Below are positions 52,401 to 62,588 of a stretch of 64,000 nt of DNA, piece by piece. The position numbers were made by a program, and so were the translations under genes. The stretch is from NCBI GenBank assembly GCA_963082975.1, contig OY720344.1, forward strand, positions 72,506,546 to 72,570,545. The letters are read 5' to 3'. This DNA comes from Labia minor (Eukaryota; Arthropoda; Insecta; Dermaptera; Spongiphoridae). Every line of letters starts with the position of its first letter. The first letter of the stretch is position 1. The notes beneath the pieces were generated by a model. That model was not told the DNA's origin. It did not search any database and saw only the letters and a list, made by a program, of their open reading frames with translations.

Positions 52401-55057
52401 GTGCTGTCTTTCGTTCTAATCCCCACTCTAGGTCCAAAGTCCATGACGCGCATGCGCGCTAGTTAAGTCATATATAATTAGCTGGAGTGTCTCCACTCGA
52501 CTATCTCGCAATTTGAATTGGATTAAATAACATAATATATTATATTTAAATTAAATTTAATTAATTATAAATTATAAATAATAAATAATAAATATTAAAC
52601 CAGCGCATGTTTGGCTTTTTGTTGATGGCACCACGTTACGTGTTGGCGCGTGAGATTTGCAGTGTTAAAAAATTAATTCTGGTAATTTCATTGATTCAAT
52701 CAAGCTGAAATTCTATATATAGCAGTTTTATACAATTATTAATCATGTGAAAAATTATCAAACATATATCTTTATTTTTACGGTCACTTTAGAGGAAAAA
52801 AAATCAAAACGTTGTAAGTAATGACCCTCTTCCGGTTGACCTACATTTCTCAAAAGTTGATAGAAAACTATGAATTTTGAATAATGTCCATGTACCAAAT
52901 TTCATCATTCTAGCTCAAACCGTTTTTGCGTAATCTTGCCTACATACATACACACACACACACATACAGACATTTTTCTCAATTTTAGTGAAAATGATTC
53001 AGGAACCTTCAAAACGTATAAAAACATCAAAATCTCAACATCGAAAATTTTCGTGATCGCAATACTATCTCTGGCGAGATAGTAAAAATTGATATTTATA
53101 TATATATATATATATATCGTGAAATAATTAAAATTTTCAAGTCAAATATACAGCGTGCACGCATACCGACGCATGTAATTGTGTGTGTGAACATGGTCGG
53201 CGATTCACACGCCAACACATACAGTTATGTGCGTCGATGACCATTCACGTTATTTATCCGAATCTCAACATTACTTTAACACTACTAAATCGATTTAAAA
53301 TTATTATTGCATTTAAAACTGCTTTTCTCTACTCTACAGATTTCACTATGCCGAAAAAAAATAACGACCAAAATTTAGACGATATTATTTATTTCATACA
53401 CCGTTCACTACTGGTTTATAGCCACACAGGTGCTAATGCACTTGAACGAGGCGAAGATAAAATCCCTCTAATTCTCGGGGGAGATTTTAATGTAAATTTT
53501 GGATCTGATGATTCGTTGCCGTTGATCAACTTTCTTCAAGAAACATTTGGTCTGCTTATAAATAACGATCCCAAGGAATCAACAACAAAATCTGGAACTA
53601 CAATAGATGCTGTTACACGTTATATAGAAAATGTCGAATCACGAACATATATATCTTATTTTAGTTATCACAAGCCATTAATATCAGTATTACCAATTGA
53701 AGCACCAACCGACAATAGTACAGGCAATGTAGATATGATGATAGAGTAGATAATAATAATAATAAAGCGAATATTTGTTACGAAAATTTTATACTGTTAT
53801 ATGTCTTTCGAAATGATCCCTTTATTTTTCTCTATTTCTCTCTCACTCACACTCTCAACTAAAATTTATCTTATTCTCTAGATTGTAAGAAGTTTCACTT
53901 CCGCCACGTGTACGATGCTGCACATTTTGCTTTTTTAATTTTTTTTAAACAAATTAGATATAAATATCGTTCGGCGTTCTGAAATCTCATTAAATTTGAA
54001 ATATTTCTTATTTTTTGAAGTGAAACTTCTTTAGCGGCGTCCTGACATTTGGTTGAGAATGGAGAGTGAATTGAAAAATTGAAATTTCGTAACGCGTTAC
54101 GAAACGCAAGAGAGAAAAAAGATATAGATATAACGAGTGAGAATGAGATAGCCTCTATCTCCGACTCTCTTTTGTGCGGTGTTTCGTTTTTGAGATAGAG
54201 GCTATCTGGGTCTTTCTTTTGTCCGGTCTTTCGTCTTTGAGAAAGAGGCTATCTGCCTCTTCGTTTTGTGCTGTCTTTCGTTCTACTACGCTCTCGCTAG
54301 GTCCAAAGTCCACGGCGCGCATGCGCGGTAGTACATTGACGCGGAATAATATTTCTCAGCTTCTACTGGGTCAAAGAATAAAAATTAGTATGACTTATGA
54401 TCAAAAGAGGGCGAGATCTCCACCTTGTCCAGTAGATATCGCAATTAAATACAATTTGAATTTAAATATATATTAATTTCAAAATTTGCCTAAACATTTA
54501 TAAAAATAAATATACATATGAAATTTGTTATTTTTTTTTAATATTAAAAAATATTTAATTTGAGATTAATTATATGTAAAAAGATCAACTATCAAATAGA
54601 TTCAAACTTTTATTTTCTTTGATTAGATTATAATTAAATATTATTTATATTATTTAAAAATTATTATTAAATTTAATTAATTATAAATTATAAATAATAA
54701 ATAATAAATATTAAACCAGCGCATGTTTGGCTTTTTGTTGATGGCACCACGTCACATGTTGGCGCGTGAGATTTGCAGTGTTAAAAAATTAATTCTGGTA
54801 ATTTCAGCTAATCAATCAAGCTGAAATTCTATATATAGCAGTTTTATACAATTATTAATCATGTGAAAAATTATCAAACATATATCTTTATTTTTACGGT
54901 CACTTTAGAGGAAAAAAAATCAAAACGTTGTAGGTAATGACCCTCTTCCGGTTGAGCTACATTTCTCAAAAGTTGATAGAAAACTATGAATTTTGAATAA
55001 TGTCCATGTACCAAATTTCATCATTCTAGCTCAAACCGTTTTTGCGTAATCTTGCCT

Positions 55058-55093
<36 letters not shown>

Positions 55094-57681
55094 ACACACA
55101 CAGACATTTTTCTCAACCTTAGTGAAAATGATTCAGGAACCTTCAAAAAGTATAAAAACATCAAAATCTCAACATCGAAAATTTTCGTGATCGCAATACT
55201 ATCTCTGGCGAGATAGTAAAAAATGATTCATTATTATTGGATTTGGCTGGTAATATTAATACCTGAGACACCGAGCTCGCTCTACCCTTTAAAAAATATT
55301 GATATACAATTCTTTAATTATTTATTACAATTATTAAATGTATTAAATAATATTTTATTGAAAAAATATTAAAAATTATAAAACTATCTAAAACTTAATT
55401 AATAAAAGAACAATGAATAAATAAATCACGAAAATAGATAAAAAAAAAAATGCACGCGGCGAGTTTCGATCCTTCGAACTCGGGGAGTAAAAACAATTGT
55501 TCTTACTGCTGGTCTATGATATTTTGATAATTACAAAGATATTTTTACCATCTTTCAAAGACATTTATTTGTTTTGTTGTTTTTTTTTGAGAGAGATTAA
55601 TAAATATATATATATTTTATTAAAAATAAATATTTTTAATTTTATTTCGAAATTAAATAATGAATTTTAAAATATTTTAAATATAAAAAAATGTTAATAC
55701 AATATCATTTAAAAAAAAGCGGGATTAATAAATATATATATATATTTTATTAAAAATAAATATTTTTAATTTTATTTCGAAATTAAATAATAAATTTTAA
55801 AATATTTTAAATATAAAATTTCGAAATTAAATAATGAATTTTAAAATATTTTAAATATAAAAAAATGTTAATACAATATCATTTAAAAAAAAAGCGGGAT
55901 TAATAAATATATATATATATTTTATTAAAAATAAATATTTTTAATTTTATTTCGAAATTAAATTATAAATTTTAAAATATTTTAAATATAAAAAAAATAT
56001 TAATACAAAATTAAAAAAAGGCGGGAGTAAAATTTCAAAATGGATGCCATTTACGTCACCCATATATAATTTTCAATTAAGAAATTAATAATGAAGCTGT
56101 AAGTTTCAAGAGATGTAATCAATAAAACTCAATTTTTCTTTATAAATACTATATCTAGTGTGAATTTGAAAAAAATCGTTAGAGCGGTTTTTGAGAACCA
56201 ATGGTTATAGATAAATAGATAGATATATACAATTTTAGCTAGCATAATAAGATAAGATATATATCGTGAAATAATTAAAATTCTCAAGTCAAATATACAG
56301 CGTGCACGCATACCGACGCATGTAATTGTGTGTGTGAACATGGTCGGCGATTCACACGCCAACACATACAGTTATGTGCGTCGATGACCATTCACGTTAT
56401 TTATCCGAATCTCAACATTACTTTAACACTACTAAATCAATTTAAAATTATTATTGCATTTAAAACTGCTTTTCTCTACTCCACAGATTTCACTATGCCG
56501 AAAAAAAATAACGACCAAAATTTAGACGATATTATTTATTTCATACACCTTTCACTACTGGTTTATAGCCACACAGGTGCTAATGCACTTGAACGAGGCG
56601 AAGATAAAATCCCTCTAATTCTCGGGGGAGATTTTAATGTAAATTTTGGATCTGATGATTCGTTGCCGTTGATCAACTTTCTTCGAGAAACATTTGGTCT
56701 GCTTATAAATAACGATCCCAAGGAATCAACAACAAAATCTGGAACTACAATAGATGCTGTTTTTACACGTTATATAGAAAATATCGAATCACGAACATAT
56801 ATATCTTATTTTAGTTATCACAAGCCATTAATATCAGTATTACCAATTGAAGCACCAACCGACAATAGTACAGGCAATGTAGATATGATGATAGAGTAGA
56901 TAATAATAATAATAAAGCGAATATTTGTTACGAAAATTTTATACTGTTATATGTCTTTCGAAATGATCCCTTTATTTTTCTCTATTTCTCTCTCACTCAC
57001 ACTCTCAACTAAAATTTATCTTATTCTCTAGATTGTAAGAAGTTTCACTTCCGCCACGTGTACGATGCTGCACATTTTGCTTTTTTTTTTAATTCACTTT
57101 TATTTGAATCATAGAATATATACAATAAATAATATCTTACATATTTTTTAGGAAGCTACTTATCATGGGATACCATTGGTTGGAATTCCAGTTTTTGGAG
57201 ATCAAACAGGAAATATGCAAAGAGTTAAAAATTCAGGTGATCATCTTAATAAAATACATACATTTTATATAAATAGATAATATATCTTTATAAATCTTAA
57301 TATTTTTCAGGTAATGGTTTGTATGTAAATTTCTACAATCTCACCGAAACATCATTTCGATGGGCCGTGAATAGCGTTCTTAAAAATCCGTCTTATAAAA
57401 GAACCGCACGTCATCTTTCAGCAATTTATCGAGATCAACCTCAGACTCCATTAGATCGTGCTGTCTTTTGGACTGAATATGTTATTCGCCATAAAGGAGC
57501 TCCACATTTGAAATCAACTTCTGTCAATCTTACCTGGTATCAAAGAGAGTTATTTGATATCATGATATTCTTTATATTAATTATATCACTTGTTATATTT
57601 TTATTTATTAAAATATTTAATTATATTAATCAAAAACTAAATTCGAAACAAAAATATTTAGTAAAAAGGAAGAACTATTAA
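47155..57681 (+). CDS. UDP-glycosyltransferase, membrane-bound, complete
   Basis: Exons 47155-47383, 48377-48609, 49665-49842, 50815-51107, 51175-51336, 57152-57236 and 57311-57681; 1551 bp in phase, 516 residues, usual for insect UGTs. Residues 1-20 form a signal peptide (FVFLLLLSPFVEC), followed by the N-terminal acceptor domain with the expected catalytic His in FPSKSH. The sugar-nucleotide signature spans exons 5 and 6 ([20 protein letters not shown], then GLLSSQEATYHGIPLVGIP, FGDQTGN). A C-terminal membrane helix lies at about 475-497, and the tail ends RKNY, compatible with an ER-retention dibasic signal. The family transfers sugar (in insects mostly glucose) from UDP-sugar to small lipophilic compounds in the ER lumen: detoxification, pigment or hormone conjugation. 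The substrate cannot be told from the sequence. The fifth intron, about 5.8 kb, is full of mobile elements, but the flanking splice sites are intact. Confidence 0.95.
48786..49030 (+). repeat. tRNA-derived SINE-like repeat in UGT intron 2
   Basis: Starts with a decayed tRNA-like head: a loop ctcataa that would give anticodon CAT, then a good B box gggttcaagttcc (48851-48863). The downstream body (to about 49030) is GC-richer than the intron. The cloverleaf is not good enough for a functional tRNA, so a tRNA-Met-derived SINE is the best reading. Confidence 0.4.
49449..49480. repeat. (AT)n microsatellite in UGT intron 2
   Basis: Uninterrupted run of AT dinucleotides, about 32 bp. Confidence 0.9.
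52500..53083 (+). mobile_element. DINE-1-like (Helentron-associated) repeat, copy 3, full length
   Basis: A 584 bp element: 5' end ACTATCTCGC, conserved core (ggcaccacgttacgtgttgg; tatatctttatttttacggt), block 'ctcaaaccgtttttgcgtaa', a central CA microsatellite (52952-52973), and the 3' terminal hairpin ACTATCTCTGGCGAGATAGT (53064-53083). The second half of that hairpin also complements the 5' end. This plan (5' end inversely repeated near the 3' end, core, microsatellite, terminal stem-loop) is that of DINE-1/Helentron-associated elements. Other copies: 18930, 43470 and 54655. Confidence 0.65.
53183..53749 (+). pseudogene. Endonuclease (EEP) domain fragment of a Helentron, copy A
   Basis: An open frame of 188 codons. 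Its second half has IPLILGGDFNVNFG, a segment PKESTTKSGTTIDAV, and YISYFSYHKPLISV. This is the C-terminal half of the exonuclease-endonuclease-phosphatase-type domain found downstream of Rep-helicase in some insect Helitron/Helentron proteins: GDFN motif and a final H in the YHKP motif. The first half of the frame lacks domain similarity and the N-terminal catalytic part is absent. One codon (Phe) present in copy B is missing. It is not expected to be functional. Confidence 0.6.
54655..55217 (+). mobile_element. DINE-1-like repeat, copy 4
   Basis: Nearly identical to copy 3 through the core and 3' end. The CA microsatellite is longer (about 55062-55104), and the terminal hairpin ACTATCTCTGGCGAGATAGT lies at 55198-55217. 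The first about 30 bp of the 5' end are lost or diverged. Confidence 0.65.
55218..56257 (-). mobile_element. Composite Helitron-like repeat, second copy
   Basis: Shares with 23635-24950 the 'ttggctggtaatattaatac' unit, a tRNA-like segment (55450-55530), the AT-rich unit ending in 'aaaaggcgggag' (here three tandem copies) and the 5' terminus TCTTATCTTATTATGCTAGC ending at 56257. The 3' terminus is undefined because the element abuts a DINE-1-like copy. Confidence 0.5.
55592..56030 (+). repeat. Tandem array of about 130-165 bp AT-rich units
   Basis: Three head-to-tail copies of a unit running from 'taataaatatatatatattt' through 'attttatttcgaaattaaat' to 'aaaaaaaagcgggattaata'. Single copies of the same unit occur near 24135 and 24600. 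The second copy has a small internal duplication. Confidence 0.7.
56330..56899 (+). pseudogene. Endonuclease (EEP) domain fragment of a Helentron, copy B
   Basis: 189 codons, differing from copy A by only a few substitutions and one extra Phe codon (DAVFTRY). Same GDFNVNFG and FSYHKP motifs, same missing N-terminal half. Near identity to copy A, 3.1 kb away, indicates a recent duplication. Confidence 0.6.
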
Positions 57682-58698
57682 AAATAATCAAATTAGAAGT
57701 ACTATAATAATAAATACTTTTTTGATTTTTAAAATTATTAACATATGTATTTTAGGAAATGGTGAACTTTTGTTTTAAACCAAAAATCAAATTGGAAGGC
57801 AATATTCTTATCTTAACAGGTTCCCGTCTGCTCCATAATTTGTCTATTTATTTTATGGGGCGGCATGAACGTGATATATTCTAATTTAAATTTTTTTAAT
57901 TATACATTTTTCTCATTTATTTTTTTAGTAAATAAACGATTTATTATTGTTATACAAAATTATTAACTTCTTATAGGAGAAAGCACTATTTATATTTGCA
58001 CCCCGTTTTGGTGGGCATATGATATTGATAATGGTACCTTGTTGCATAAGAAAAAGCAAAGAATTTTCCTAATTCCTGGGACTGATTTTAACATTTTTAA
58101 GACCCAATTAAACAACTATTTAGTGGAAATTTCAGGAATAAATCAGTTTCCAAAATCATACCCCGCAAAATTGGTAATCTTGATGGTTTCTTACCTACCA
58201 GTGACGTCACGATGTTTTCTCCTATTTGTTATATAAATTGACATTAAAGGATTGTAGCCTGTCTAAATTGGTTTTGCAACTCTCTTACTATGTACTAAGT
58301 AAATTTAACAAAAACTATTACCTATGTCTTATAGTCTTATACTATATAAGTATATTCACTTCTGTATATAAAAAAGAAGAAGAAAGAATTCTGTATATAT
58401 ATTAATGTGAGGTGAAGACTGAAAATATTAAGTAACAATGAAACATATATTTATATTATTATTTTCTTTTTTTAAATTAAATATATATTATGTATATATT
58501 TCTTATACTTGTCATGTTTTAATACAATCATTTCTACAAACAATATACGTAATCATAAACAAATTTGTTTTATTTTAAATGAAAAAAGATTAATAAGGAA
58601 AATAAAAATTGTTTTTTTTATAAGTACATTTTTATTAAGTTTTTTTTTCGTATCACAACAAATATATAATTATAAATTATTACTTGTATAGTATGTTG

Positions 58699-58700
<2 letters not shown>

Positions 58701-58762
<62 letters not shown>

Positions 58763-58763
58763 A
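58701..58763. repeat. (AT)n microsatellite
   Basis: About 60 bp of almost uninterrupted AT dinucleotides. Confidence 0.95.
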
Positions 58764-60172
58764 AACAAAACAAAAAATGATTGGTTTATACTTATCCTAA
58801 AAACTTTATTTATATTTATATTAGAATCATTAATTTAGTATAAATTTTTATATATGATATTTTATCACAAACAATTTTTTTTTAATTTTTTTTCATTTTG
58901 AATTCATTTTGTGACGGAAGACAATGAAAAATTAAAATTTTTTATATAATACGTCCTTGATGTTTTTATTTATATTTTTATAACAATCAATATTCCCTAA
59001 TCTAAATATTTTATAAATATTTTTGAAAGATTAAGTATAACAAAAAAAAAAATTTTTTGTTAAAGCAATATCCAACAAAATAATTTGCTAAAATATAAAT
59101 CAATTATATTATATATATATATTTATATATTTTCTACATATTTATTTAATTTGTTTTTTAAATTTGTTTAATTTTTTAATCTTTCAAACTAAACACGTTA
59201 TAAAGCCTTACATCTATTTTTTTTTTAATAATTTCCATTAATTTATATTTATATTTATATATTCCATTTGTTTATTTATTTTATTTTCTTTTTCTTTTTT
59301 AATTCTATAATTTATAAATTTACACCTTTCTTTAGAAATTTCAAATCGTATTTAATTACGTTTAGAAATGAATGTACTTTAGAAATTATCTAATTGTTTT
59401 TTACAAAAACAAATTCATCGCAATTACATAAACATTCTATTATTATAATAGTCAATATTTAATATTTTTTTTAAAAAAAAATATTCTTTTGTTTTTGTTT
59501 TTTTTATTTGATTTATATAAAAATTTTATAAATAAAAAAATGGTATTATTTATTATTTAAAAAATGTATTAATGGGGAATGATTAATTAATCATTTGCAT
59601 ATTGAGCTTTTCAAGATTATTTTTTTATTAGGAAGATGAGATATAGATTTATCTTTTAAAAAGAATATTTATATCGAAGAAAGAAAAAGAGAGAAATTGA
59701 GGAGAGGAAAGAGAGAGATAGGAAAAAGGTAAATTAAAAGGAAATATGTACTTTTAAATAGAAGATAAAATGGATTATTTAAGTATAGAAGATAAAGATC
59801 ACAAGAACCTGGTATTATAGTATTACATAAATTTTTAAATATAAAATTCTAAAAAAAAAATTATATTTATATTATATATATTATTTATTTATTGAAAATT
59901 TTATTAATTTCTTTTTTGTTGAATTTCACTTTGTTTATATATATATATAAGACTGAAGCCTGAAATCAGTTTTGGAATGCATTTATTTTAAGTGAATTTT
60001 TATATTCCATAATATAATTGTATTTATTTTATATTGGAACATTTATTTAATATAGTTAAGTCCATACTTTTAGGCTTCAATATTTTGAATTTTTGAGCTC
60101 TTGGTAAGGTAAGTAGTAGTAGTAGGCCTACTCCAACCCTGACTTCCGTATTTAACATATCATTAGTTAAGA

Positions 60173-60173
60173 T

Positions 60174-60235
<62 letters not shown>
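60173..60235. repeat. (AT)n microsatellite
   Basis: About 60 bp of AT dinucleotides. The long Tyr-Ile open frame across it on the minus strand is an artefact of the repeat. Confidence 0.95.
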
Positions 60236-60236
<1 letters not shown>

Positions 60237-61581
60237 CTTGAGAAGTGAATGAAAAATGTGTTTTTCATTTATATAATACACATACATATATGATGTTCAT
60301 ATTTTATTCAACAAAACAAAACATTATTCTATTTCACTGTTCACTTACATAAAGGTGGAGGTCCTATTTGGAATTTCAACAAATAATTGAATATTTATTT
60401 TTTTCATTACTTAAAAAATACAATACATATTAACATTAAAAAGAAATCCTAAGAAATAAAAGTTTTTTTTTAACGTTTTATAAATTTACAATTATATAAA
60501 ATAAAATATATATTCATATTCCTAAAATAAATAAAAAATACTATAGAAAAGTGATGGAATATTTTGTTTGAATAAAAAATTTAATTATTTTATTTTCAAT
60601 ATATAATATAATATTATTCTAAATTAGTAGTAATAGTTTATTAATTATTTTAAAACGTTCGATTCTATTTTCAATTGATCGTTTAATTGGTGTCTCCATT
60701 ATTATATGATTTTATAAGAATTAAAAATTAATATTTATATGTTTATAAGTATATAATATATTTTTGAATTCCCTCTTACCCTCATCGGGTTTGGACTATA
60801 TGCTCAAGTTAATAAATAGTATATTCAATAAATGAATGGATTGATCAAGGGTATGGTTCTTTAAAGTAAATAGTAAATTTTATCCCCTATACATTATAAT
60901 GTAGAATCGTTTTTATTCCATTTTTATTAATATTTTGTTTGAAATGAAAATAATAAATGTTTAAAATACCATGAAGGAATTAGTCCATCTGATATACATA
61001 TATGCAATCATCATATTATAGTAAATAAATAAATGAAATTAAAAATTATAATATGGTTAGATATTCATTAAGCAAATTTAAACATTCCTTCTTATAATCA
61101 AATTATTATTAATTAATAACCCATAAAAATATATTATATATTATCCTTCCCTCTCATTAACATTTTTACAAAAAGTTCTATCAAAACATATATAATAAAA
61201 AACATGTTTTATAATTATTAAAACTGAATTCCATAGTTATTCAAAAATTAAAAAATAATATTTACCTTCTATATTTATAATTTTCATATCAATTTCCACC
61301 TTTAAATATGTAAAAAAAAATATTTAAATGTAAATAAAGCTCAGGATAATAAGGAGATAGAATAATACTATTACGCGATTAAATCTTATATTTATTTATC
61401 TATAATATTATTACTAAACTTTGCATTTTACAAAGAAGAAAAAAGTATTTATTTATGAAATAGTATTTCACTCTTAGAATTTTACGCCTAAATACGTGCC
61501 CAAGTAGCACCTCAGAACCGACCCTGTTTATAATAATTTATATGTTGGTTTGTATATTTATTACAAAAAAAATATATATAT

Positions 61582-61614
<33 letters not shown>

Positions 61615-61691
61615 AGAAAAATCTGATTATATTTGTTTTATGATTATCTAGCATCCTGCAATAATTTCTTGATCATTTTCACGCTTATATA

Positions 61692-62588
61692 GAGGGTCCG
61701 CCATGTAACATTTTTTTTTAAATGCAATAAAACAAAAACGGTTGGATGAATTTTCAAATTTATTTTTTCATAGTTAAGTATAGGCCTTCCGATTATTTAT
61801 GAAATACTATTTCATTCAAATGGCTGCCTCGGCTCGCCTTGCAGTACGCCATACGGTCGGTCCAATTTTTTAGTACATTTGTGATAGTATACGACTCTAT
61901 TTTAGCTATGGCTGCACGAATACTGTCCTTCAAAGCTTGTATTGTCTCTGGTTTGTCTGCATAACATTTGTCTTTGACGGCTCCCCACAAATAATAGTCT
62001 AACGGTGTCAAATCGCAGCTCCGAGGCGGCCAAACGACATCAGAATTTCTGCTGATAATTCGGTCTCCGAAACCAGTGCGCAAAAGATCGATTGAAAGTA
62101 TAACTGTGTGACACGGAGCGCCGTCTTGTTGGAACCAAATGTTGTCCAAGTTTTCCACTTCAAGTTTCGGGAACAACCAATCAGAAATCATGGCGCGATA
62201 GCAGTCGCCATTAACCGTAACGGCTGCTCCTTCCTCATTTTCAAAGAAAAATGGCCCAATGATGCCGCCAGACCAAAATCCGCACCAAACCGTCACTCCC
62301 TGAGGATGCATTGTCTTCTGCATTGTTTTCTGTCCCCCAGATGCGGCAATTTTGTTTGTTGACGGACGTATGGAAATGCGCCTCATCCGAAAAGATGATT
62401 TTTTGGCCAAAATCGGCGTCTCCTTCAATGGTGTACTGCAAGGCCAGCCGAGGCAGCCATTTGAATGAAATAGTTTTTCATAAATAATCGGAAGGTCTAT
62501 ACTTCACTATGAAAAAATAAATTTGAAAATTCATCCAACCATTTTTGCTTTATCGCATTTAAAAAAAAATGTTACATGGCGGACCCTG
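61692..62588 (-). mobile_element. Broken mariner element, DD41D type, with extended inverted ends
   Basis: 897 bp flanked by TA target duplications (61690-61691 and 62589-62590). The terminal repeats (gagggtccgcc at the left; reverse complement cagggtccgcc at the right) extend as inverted repeats about 155 bp inward, to about 61850 and 62432. The transposase on the minus strand lacks its DNA-binding N-terminus. What remains has the first Asp in FSDEAHFH, the second in WFQQDGAPCHT and a third in DLTPLDYYLWG, with 41 residues between the second and third (DD41D, rosa-like group). FSDEAHFH is in a different frame from the rest, so the gene is dead. The left inverted repeat includes the last codons of the transposase. 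Confidence 0.8.
61793..62428 (-). pseudogene. Mariner (DD41D) transposase, C-terminal part, frameshifted
   Basis: The main frame reads HPQGVTVWCGFWSGGIIGPF, WFQQDGAPCHT and CDLTPLDYYLWGAVKDK, ending near GSHLNEIVFHK. The upstream part (FSDEAHFH, NKQNCRIWG) is in another frame on the same strand (62241-62441), so a frameshift lies around 62300-62340. The helix-turn-helix region is absent because the element is internally deleted. Confidence 0.8.

Larger units (their letters stand above)
52244..53945 (+). mobile_element. Helentron-like non-autonomous element, unit A, in UGT intron 5
   Basis: Begins with GAAGTGAAACTTC (52244-52256) and carries its inverse GAAGTTTCACTTC near the 3' end (53889-53901), followed by about 45 bp with a weak hairpin. 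This is the asymmetric terminal-repeat layout described for Helentrons. A 20 bp perfect palindrome TTTCGTAACGCGTTACGAAA lies at 52312-52331. The 3' part holds a fragment of an endonuclease-like domain (53183-53749). A DINE-1-like copy (52500-53083) is inserted in the middle. No Rep/helicase is present. Confidence 0.55.
54017..57080 (+). mobile_element. Helentron-like composite, unit B, in UGT intron 5
   Basis: Opens with the same GAAGTGAAACTTC terminus (54017-54029) and palindrome as unit A. It ends with the same endonuclease fragment and inverse terminus (57039-57051). In between lie a minisatellite of about three 50 bp units (54146-54290), a DINE-1-like copy (54655-55217) and the composite repeat 55218-56257. 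The outer sequences are almost identical to unit A, so one unit probably arose from the other by tandem insertion. Confidence 0.5.
57682..61691. other. AT-rich region downstream of UGT
   Basis: No gene recognised. A GC-richer patch at 57780-58230 contains short open frames without motif and could be an old repeat. The rest is AT-rich with microsatellites at 58701-58763 and 60173-60235 and a purine-rich stretch at 59670-59730. Confidence 0.5.

Noticed and set aside
54174..54476. 100-codon open frame on the plus strand
   Set aside because: Lies in the minisatellite and terminal region of the Helentron-like unit; no domain and no conserved start.
58039..58236. 65-codon open frame downstream of UGT
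   Set aside because: No recognisable motif and no splice continuity; the surrounding GC-richer DNA looks like an old repeat rather than a gene.
60024..60287. Open frame on the minus strand with a long Tyr-Ile run
   Set aside because: It is a translation of the (AT)n microsatellite at 60173-60235.
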